NCBI GenBank assembly: GCA_033182465.1
Contig: CP137323.1
Coordinates: 806,001-870,000 of the forward strand
Length of the DNA: 64,000 bases
From: Sanghuangporus weigelae
Lineage: Eukaryota > Basidiomycota > Agaricomycetes > Hymenochaetales > Hymenochaetaceae
Direction of reading: 5' to 3'
This document shows, in pieces, positions 59,330-64,000 of the stretch. The notes below the pieces were generated by a model that was given only the letters and a program-made list of their open reading frames with translations, was not told where the DNA came from and did no database searches. The position numbers were made by a program, and so were the translations under genes. Every line of letters begins with the position of its first letter. Within the stretch, counting starts at the first letter, position 1.

Positions 59330-61217
59330 ATGAGCTGCTTGGTGGATGACTCCTCCTCTGATTCTGGATATGTCTCCTGCTCTGACTCTGGGTATGGCTC
59401 TTGCTCCGGACTCGGACACGAGCTAGGACTTGGACCTACACGAACCTCGTCGAAATCCACGCAATCACAACCGTCAGCTCCGCAGAAAATTCGATCTCAA
59501 TCTCGATTAGAGACGTCACCTCTAGATTCTCTACCTGACGAGCTTGTGGACTGTATCTGCCGATACGCACGGGAGATTCCTGCGCTACCGACGTACGAGA
59601 CGAGATCGACGTGGTTCTGGGAGCCTTCGTCGAGATATCTGTTAGAGATGCGTTTTGTCAGTGTTCATCTTACTTTCGATGCACATATACTTGAGTGTTG
59701 CTTGATATATATCTAACATGTCCTTGTCAGCCTCAGGCGTCGAGTGTCGTGGCGCTCAGACTGGTCTGCAAGAGACTCAACAGGGTCGCCACAACGTACT
59801 TGTGGGAAACCCTAGACATCCAGCTTCGGCATCAAGTAGTCAAAGGCGATGGCTACTTGTCGCGCTCCAACTCGAAATTTTGCAGGCTAGATCCCTCTAG
59901 TATAAAAAGATCCCGAAACTCGATGCATATCCTTGAGTATGTCGCTTCAAATCCGGAGGTAGCCGCTATGGTCCGCGTCCTGTGTCTACGTGTATCGGGG
60001 TATACGTTCGCTGCGCTTGCGAGAGGGGAGTCGGAGAGTGATCTGGAGAGGTTGATCGAAAGGCTCTTGACGCAGACGAAAGCTCTAACGGCGTTTTGCA
60101 TCGACAAAGCTGATTTGTTGACTCCTTCAGCAACTTCCAAGCTTCTCGCATGCAAGTCTCTTCGGCTCGTCGATCTTCGAACAGTGGGCTTTCGCGGAGA
60201 AGGGTTACAGATGTTCTCTGGGGAGGAGCTGCCGGCGCTGGAGCACTTTGGGCTGAGTGTGTTTAATCTGGCGTATAAGAGTTTGAAGTTGCCGAGGAAT
60301 TTGAAGAGGGTGTCATTGCATTGTGACAGCATGTCGACATTTGTTAGGGAAGAAGCACCGATTTTGGATGAACAGATTTGTGTTGGGACGATTGAGGAGT
60401 TGGCAGTTTTTGATAAACATGGGGATGTTGCGCTCTTTGTGAGCAAGCATTTTGCGGTGAGTGCTTCAGATCACCCTTATAAGAGTATGATTGATTTTTG
60501 ATTCGTTCATGAAGAGCACTCAGGCTTTAAAACAGCAAGTCGCGCTGAAAGAGCTGTTCCTCGACTTGGAATGGTGTCATGCCACGCGACTCAGCAAGAT
60601 CCTGTCGAATTTCCGGAGTGAGAGTGTGGAGAGATTGACGATGCGAAACCTTCATCGGATGGCGCCGAGAGGATTATCGGACCTGGCAGAGTATTTCCCG
60701 AATGTGCGTCAGCTGGCGTTGTCATCAAGTACGACGGATATCGTTCCGGCGTGGATCATCGGATGCTTTGTGAGTATTCTTGATGCTTCGGAAAGTCGTG
60801 GTGGATTAATTTCGGATGATGGGGTCAGCATGAGTACATCGAGGCGCTGAAGAGTTTGAAGAGGTTGGAGAGCCTGGAGTGGGATAATTCGGCGCTGTGC
60901 TACTTTGCAGAAACAGAGGAAACATCGGGAGGTATGTCCTATTTCTGTTCATCTCCGTCTCCACAGGGCAAGTTGATGATAATAATAATCACGTTGACTG
61001 GATACCCGTGGTAGCATGTGAAGCAAGTTTAGCAGCACTGGTGAAGCTGCCGACGTTGAAAATGGTGCGGATGATTTCGTTTTCGTCGAGGACGGTTACG
61101 ATTTGCACCGTGCGAAGGGACGAGAGAGGAGAGTATTTGGGATATGAATCGTCGAAGACGGATATTTTCCCTGATTTCGAGGCAAGCCAGAGATTGATAG
61201 CAAGTTTGTATCAATAG
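59330..61217 (+). CDS. F-box-like protein
   Basis: Five to seven exons. Exon 1 (59330 to about 59659) opens with a Ser/Gly-rich tail holding three DSGY(V/G)SCS-type repeats, then an F-box start SPLDSLPDELVDCICRYAREI. After an intron the F-box finishes with SSVVALRLVCKRLNRVATTYLWETLDI (from about 59735). The remaining about 400 residues are leucine-rich segments typical of fungal F-box/LRR substrate receptors (LLACKSLRLVDLRTVGF, LPALEHFGLSVF, VALKELFLDLEW, LKSLKRLESLEWDNS, LPTLKMVRMISF). Introns lie near 60455-60523 and 60770-60828, with two more toward the end (about 60932-61015). The frame stays open through the best exon choice, so this copy looks intact, unlike the F-box gene at 30997-32401. 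The substrate is unknown. Confidence 0.78.
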
Positions 61218-62199
61218 ATGTAAATAAAGGTATGCCATAAGCGCTATTATGAGATGACGTGTCCTGCCTGCCGAACTAGGCACGTTGGAAGCGGACATTC
61301 ATGAGCTCAGTCAGGCCCGCAGTCGTACTTACTAACTATATTATATTATGAAGTGCTTACTTACAGCACTCTCTTACAACTGGCCGAAATGTGCGCGAAG
61401 GATTACTTGTTTGTGAACAGGATCAGACACAGCGATTAGCCAGCTCGATGATGCTTCCATGTCATTGGAAGAGTGTAATGTAAAATTGGGCCCCGTTGTG
61501 GCCGAGTCTCCCGGGACGTACGTTGGTACTGTAATGATGAGTGGCAACCCGTTCCATAAGTGTCTCTGCTCGCTGCGCATTTAGACGCGCCGTAAACGCA
61601 TTCTCATGGCCGGCTCACTGAATGGGGCATTTGAAACGATTAACATTTGTAATTGGTCATCACTGACGAGGGAGGACAACGGAAACTCCCACCAACATAT
61701 TCTTTTGATTGGTTTTTCTATTCCTTCGTCGTCGTCGAGCGATTGGACAGCGGACAAAAGTGCAGCTGCTGCGACACGGTGCAGAGAGTTTGTGGTATGC
61801 TGGGTGACCCTGATCAATATTCTATGGTCGTCTACGATAAAAGAAATAAAAGATTAAAAGAATACAGTACCTCACGTGACCGAGTGATCTACCTGCCAAG
61901 CTGACTGGCGCTGGAATAAGTTACACCGCCAGACCGTGGGCCGCCCATCACTTCATTGCTCTCGAGCTTTCCCTCTTACCTTAGTGATCCATCCCCATCG
62001 ACGGGGCATCTTGTCCCCCTCAGCTTTGCCGTAGTCGACGAAGGTCGTTCGGAGTGCGCCAAGCTTATTCTGCTCAACGTGCCGCTCAATACGCGCGTAT
62101 CTATTACTACTACATACTAGTACTACTAGTCGGAAGTACCATCTTCGACGCGTCGCACTAGCTACTGCTCTTTTTGACTGCGGAATATCTTAACAGACA
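61218..62199. other. Intergenic region, nothing recognised
   Basis: Nearly 1 kb between the F-box gene and the flippase gene. Overlapping frames of 60-83 codons exist on both strands at 61370-61900 but show no domain, no splice pattern and no start context. A small tactactacatactagtactactagt palindromic repeat lies at about 62108-62133 in the flippase promoter. Confidence 0.5.
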
Positions 62200-64000
62200 A
62201 TGGCGATGTTTAGACATCACACTCATCCAGACGACCTCGATACAGATGAGGACAATGACGGGACTATAGATCCTGATCTACGTCTCCGCACAGTTCGGAC
62301 GGCGGCTTCGACTATCGCGGAGTCCGTAGCAGACGAGCAACGCATACACAAGAGGAAGACGAAGATTCGTCAACGTCGTAGATTCTTTGGGAGTATTAAG
62401 GGTAAAGAGAAACGGAAACATCCTTCAGATGTTTCGGAGACGGGGGAAGTAGGACTGGTGGAAAGAAAGCCCCGTGTTGCTCAACCTACGGGCAGAAGGA
62501 GAAACATCTACGTCAACATGCCCCTCGAACCATCGGACTGCAGCAGGTACGGTGAACCTGCACAACGTTATGTGCGAAACAAAGTGCGAACAACGAGTGC
62601 GTATATTCTTTGCTTTCCATTAGTAACGCTGGCTTATCTGACTCGCAGAGTATACTATTATAACATTTATTCCGAAAAATCTTTACGAGCAATTTCGACG
62701 GTGCGTTCTATTTTGTTTGATGCATCTGTATATCATCTGATGCCCTTCCTACAGTGTGGCGAATCTTTACTTCCTTGCATTGGTTATTATCGCTAGTCAG
62801 TCCAAATTTAGGGGTTGCTTGGTTTGCATCAGCTTCTGATTGATGTTCTATCTTGTCCTTTTTTCCAGTTTTCCCTGTTTTCGGCGCTGCAGCCTCACAA
62901 ATATCCATGCTTCCGCTGGTCTTCATTATCGCGGTGACAGCCATCAAGGATGGTATCGAAGACTACCGACGCGCGGTATTGGACGAAGAAGTGAATACAT
63001 CCGCTGCAACAAAGCTTGGCGATTGGCGAAACGTGAATCAGCCAAAGGATCCGCGTGCGTGGTACGAAAAGCTACTCGGTCTCAACAAGCCTGGGAAAGT
63101 CACCAAGGGCGTACGGAAGCTGAGAGAACGAGAAGCGGATTCTTGGAGTCGGATCGTTCTTCAGAAAAGTGGTGACATGCAGGATGCGATGAGTGATAGC
63201 GACAAGACGGTTGCCGTGCATGAGCAGTTAGTGGATGAGAGTAGCGTTACGCTTGGCATGTCGAAGCCTTCTGTCGCGAAGCTCGGAGATCCGAGTGAAT
63301 ATTCGTTGACGTACCCTCCTCCTCAATCGCTGCCGCCGAGTTACGCGGCTCGCGTCTCGTCGTCTGACCTTGGCAAACGAGCGAGGAGCGACTCGTTAAG
63401 TGGGATGTCAAGCAAGGCGCTGTCCACCCGCTCGCGAAAGTCTTTCGGTGTCGTTGACTGGAATAAACAAACTCCTGGTACTGCTCGATGGGAACGAACG
63501 CTATGGAAGAAACTGGAAGTCGGGGATATCGTGTTATTACGTGATAACGATCAGATTCCGGCTGATATTGTTGTTCTGTCCACTTCGGAGGAGGATGGAT
63601 TATGTTATGTGGAGACGAAGAACTTGGACGGCGAGACGAATTTGAAGCCTCGACGGTCCTTGAAGGCTACGTCTGGTCTACAGAGCGAGGAAGACGTCGA
63701 ACATGCGAGCTTCATCCTCGACTCGGAACCTCCACACGCTAATCTTTATCTATATAACGCCATATTGAAGTACCGGGATCAGCAAACGGGAGAAGAGAAG
63801 ATCGAACCAGTGACGATCAATGAATTACTGCTTCGCGGATGTACCGTGCGGAACACGAATTGGATCATCGGCCTCGTCGTCTTCACCGGTGCGGATACAA
63901 AGATCATGCTGAACGGAGGCAGCACGCCGAGCAAGCGCAGCAAGATTGAGAAGGAGACAAACTTCAATGTCGTAATGAACTTCGTTGTGTTGATGCTCAT
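62200..64000 (+). CDS. P4-type ATPase (phospholipid flippase, Dnf1/2-like), 5' part
   Basis: Exons 62200-62596, 62649-62700, 62755-62795 and 62869 to beyond the right edge. The about 530 residues present cover the acidic/basic cytosolic N-terminus (MAMFRHHTHPDDLDTDEDND onward), the P4 hallmark [28 protein letters not shown] entering the first membrane segments, SMLPLVFIIAVTAIKDGIEDYRR, and the actuator domain with WKKLEVGDIVLLRDNDQIPADIVVLST and the conserved DGETNLKPRRSLK. P4 enzymes move phospholipids to the cytosolic leaflet of plasma, Golgi and endosomal membranes with a Cdc50 partner. The long linker between membrane segment 2 and the actuator (SGMSSKALSTRSRKS) fits the Dnf1/Dnf2 subgroup. 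The DKTG site lies outside the window. Confidence 0.92.

Noticed and set aside
61581-61904. Overlapping frames of about 80 codons on both strands
   Set aside because: No domain, no start context, and frames on both strands of similar length indicate chance.

Overview
This window is from a filamentous basidiomycete, most likely an Agaricomycete. Genes are rich in short (about 50-60 bp) GT-AG introns and closely packed. The proteins include a basidiomycete-type WASP, calmodulin, a type I metacaspase and a wax-synthase-type MBOAT protein. No rRNA, tRNA or CRISPR array was recognised.

Layout. (1) 1-23.3 kb is an accessory, transposon-rich block. It holds a broken copy of the RNA polymerase II large-subunit gene, two LTRs about 1.5 kb long in opposite orientation, two Tc1/mariner-like families each present as an inverted pair (A: 2369-3334 and 11571-12770; B: 13794-15368 and 21299-22873), a 735-bp PIF/Harbinger-like insertion, and a set of genes of unknown function. 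(2) 23.3-26.7 kb is a transition with a TKL-type protein kinase. (3) 26.8-64 kb is ordinary housekeeping sequence: Las17/WASP, calmodulin, a frameshifted F-box gene, two small genes, an MBOAT/wax synthase, YKT6 diverging from the P5A ATPase SPF1, a Cys-motif nuclear-looking protein, a YCII protein, a stand-alone HyuB-like protein, a metacaspase, a very long serine-rich protein, an F-box protein, and the start of a P4-type flippase running off the right edge.

The most unusual part is 2.4-23 kb. One protein family (called Z here: AT-hook, a beta-grasp-like segment, a Cys/His motif, a helical C-terminus) occurs three times: Z (9257-11425), Z' (15487-17935) and a relic (3370-3945). Beside Z and Z' lie genes X (6024-7320) and W (18906-21036), which share a P-I-K/R-x2-G-N-x2-A-H-P motif. 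Z' and W are divergent and share a 38-bp promoter module present once in front of each gene in mirror orientation. Each Z/X-type group lies between two inverted copies of a different Tc1/mariner-like transposase. This resembles cargo inside composite transposons, but that reading is an inference from arrangement only.

Exon boundaries were worked out by eye from splice signals and reading frame. Several were checked by total length: calmodulin gives exactly 149 codons plus stop, SPF1 1225, YKT6 204, HyuB 623, and Z' returns to one length divisible by three once the Harbinger-like insert and one target copy are removed. Names X, Y, Z, Z', W are labels used only in this answer.
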